This document shows positions 5,211-5,766 of a DNA stretch of 5,766 bases, piece after piece. Every line of letters begins with the position of its first letter. Positions within the stretch are counted from its first letter, which is position 1. The position numbers and the translations under genes are program-made. Below the pieces are notes generated by a model that had not been told where the DNA came from, searched no databases, and saw nothing but the letters and a program-made list of their open reading frames with translations. This stretch comes from Rhizobiaceae bacterium (lineage in GTDB: Bacteria; Pseudomonadota; Alphaproteobacteria; Rhizobiales; Rhizobiaceae), in contig SCRB01000110.1 in assembly GCA_004299545.1 (NCBI GenBank), positions 1 to 5,766 on the forward strand, read 5' to 3'.

Positions 5211-5766
5211 TCACGTCTTTTTTTCGCCCGGATGACGGGCATTTTGGGTTAAAACAGGTGCGATTTTCCTCCGTTCGGGTACGAAGGAACGGAAATCGCA
5301 GCCTTCATCCGCCTGAAGAACCTCCTCAGCGAAGAGTTTCCTGTAGCCGCGATATTTCGGCGGCTCGGCCGAAGGCAACGCTGCGGCGCGCCGCGCCAGT
5401 TCCGCCTCGTCCACGAGCACGTCCAGTCGCCTGTTGCCCGTGTCGAGCCTGATCCTGTCGCCGTCACGGACGAGCCCGAGCGGCCCGCCGCGCGCCGTCT
5501 CCGGGGTGATATGAAGGACGATGGTGCCGAATGCAGTGCCGCTCATCCTGGCGTCGGAGATGCGGACCATGTCCTTCAGGCCGGCCTCAGCCAGCTTCTT
5601 CGGGATCGGCAGATAGCCCGCTTCCGGCATTCCCGGCGCGCCGACGGGGCCAGCGTTCTGGAGAACAAGGACGCTTTCCGGCGTGACGTCGAGAGCGGGA
5701 TCGTCGACGCGGGCGGCAAGGTCGCGGAGATCGGTGAAGACGACAGCCGGCCCTGTGTGCTGGAGG
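5211..5766 (-). CDS. IlvD/Edd-family dehydratase, C-terminal part (probably sugar-acid dehydratase)
   Basis: C-terminal 184 codons of an Fe-S dependent dehydratase; the frame is open through the right edge, so the gene starts outside the window (full proteins are about 570-600 residues). Visible blocks: HTGPAVVF near the edge, VLQNAGPVGAPGMPEAGYLPIP, and VRISDARMSGTAFGTIVLH. The serine in DARMSG corresponds to the active-site serine proposed for L-arabinonate dehydratase of this family. DARMSGTAFG with RGYRKLF and QADEGCDF near the end points to the pentonate/sugar-acid dehydratase branch (arabinonate, xylonate or similar) rather than true IlvD of branched-chain amino acid synthesis, but the substrate cannot be told from the tail. 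After the conserved QADEGCDF the protein continues for about 26 residues, a basic tail ending GEKKT. It converges on the YkuD gene with 8 bp between stops. Confidence 0.9.
   Translation of the reverse strand, partial: LQHTGPAVVFTDLRDLAARVDDPALDVTPESVLVLQNAGPVGAPGMPEAGYLPIPKKLAEAGLKDMVRISDARMSGTAFGTIVLHITPETARGGPLGLVRDGDRIRLDTGNRRLDVLVDEAELARRAAALPSAEPPKYRGYRKLFAEEVLQADEGCDFRSFVPERRKIAPVLTQNARHPGEKKT
5226..5245 (+). terminator. Possible weak terminator for the YkuD gene
   Basis: GCCCG-GATGA-CGGGC (5226-5240) forms a 5-bp stem followed by ATTTT on the + strand, 23 bp after the YkuD stop and inside the 3' end of the dehydratase gene. The stem and T-run are short. On the opposite strand a run of seven A follows the stem, so it would not terminate the dehydratase transcript. 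Confidence 0.3.

Noticed and set aside
4642..5214. - strand open frame of 190 codons over the YkuD gene
   Set aside because: Antisense shadow; the + strand frame contains the YkuD His/Gly-Cys motif and family blocks.
1..5766. CRISPR array, tRNA/rRNA genes, insertion sequences, attachment sites
   Set aside because: No regularly spaced direct repeats, tRNA-like cloverleaf, transposase or integrase reading frame, or flanking terminal repeats were found on either strand.

Overview
The window is GC-rich chromosomal DNA from an alphaproteobacterium, most likely a member of the Rhizobiaceae (Rhizobium/Agrobacterium/Sinorhizobium/Shinella type). This placement is inferred from protein style: a CenR-type response regulator, a rhizobial GlmM, a DUF1127 small protein and an IlvD/Edd sugar-acid dehydratase tail. 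I cannot name the genus. No tRNA, rRNA, CRISPR, insertion sequence or phage gene is visible, and coding density is high.

Layout. (1) 1-610, + strand: the last 202 codons of a propionyl-CoA synthetase (prpE); the gene begins outside the window. (2) 611-990: a short control region, a 57-codon DUF1127 gene (695-868) and a second control region. Each control region carries the same interrupted palindrome, TCCTGAC-N8-GTCAGGA; the second copy is extended to perfect 12-bp arms and is followed by another half-site. (3) 991-1701, + strand: a YafY-type HTH-WYL transcriptional regulator, the likeliest reader of those palindromes. (4) 1714-3066, - strand: glmM, converging on the WYL gene across 12 bp. 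(5) 3067-3343: a 277-bp intergenic stretch holding the glmM upstream region and one doubtful small reading frame. (6) 3344-4536, - strand: a CenR-like OmpR-family response regulator followed, 53 bp downstream, by a stand-alone cyclic-nucleotide-binding-fold protein; probably one transcript. (7) 4537-4680: a divergent control region rich in ATCCG/CGGAT elements. (8) 4681-5202, + strand: a small YkuD-type L,D-transpeptidase-like protein. (9) 5211-5766, - strand: the C-terminal 184 codons of an IlvD/Edd-family dehydratase, cut by the window end and converging on the YkuD gene across 8 bp.

How they may work together. The middle of the window has an envelope theme: GlmM makes the glucosamine-1-phosphate needed for UDP-GlcNAc (peptidoglycan and lipid A), CenR-family regulators control envelope genes in alphaproteobacteria, and YkuD proteins remodel peptidoglycan. 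The cNMP-fold protein lies directly downstream of the CenR-like regulator and lacks both an HTH and the usual phosphate-binding arginine, so it may be a partner or sensor rather than a DNA-binding CRP. The left part looks like a small regulatory module (WYL regulator, DUF1127 protein, shared operators). The prpE and dehydratase genes at the edges look like ordinary metabolic neighbours.

I see no clear evidence for a wholly new system. The best leads are the duplicated WYL-linked palindrome, the non-canonical cNMP-fold protein beside CenR, the atypical YkuD protein without a signal peptide, and a glmM with an altered active-site loop that is not next to ftsH.
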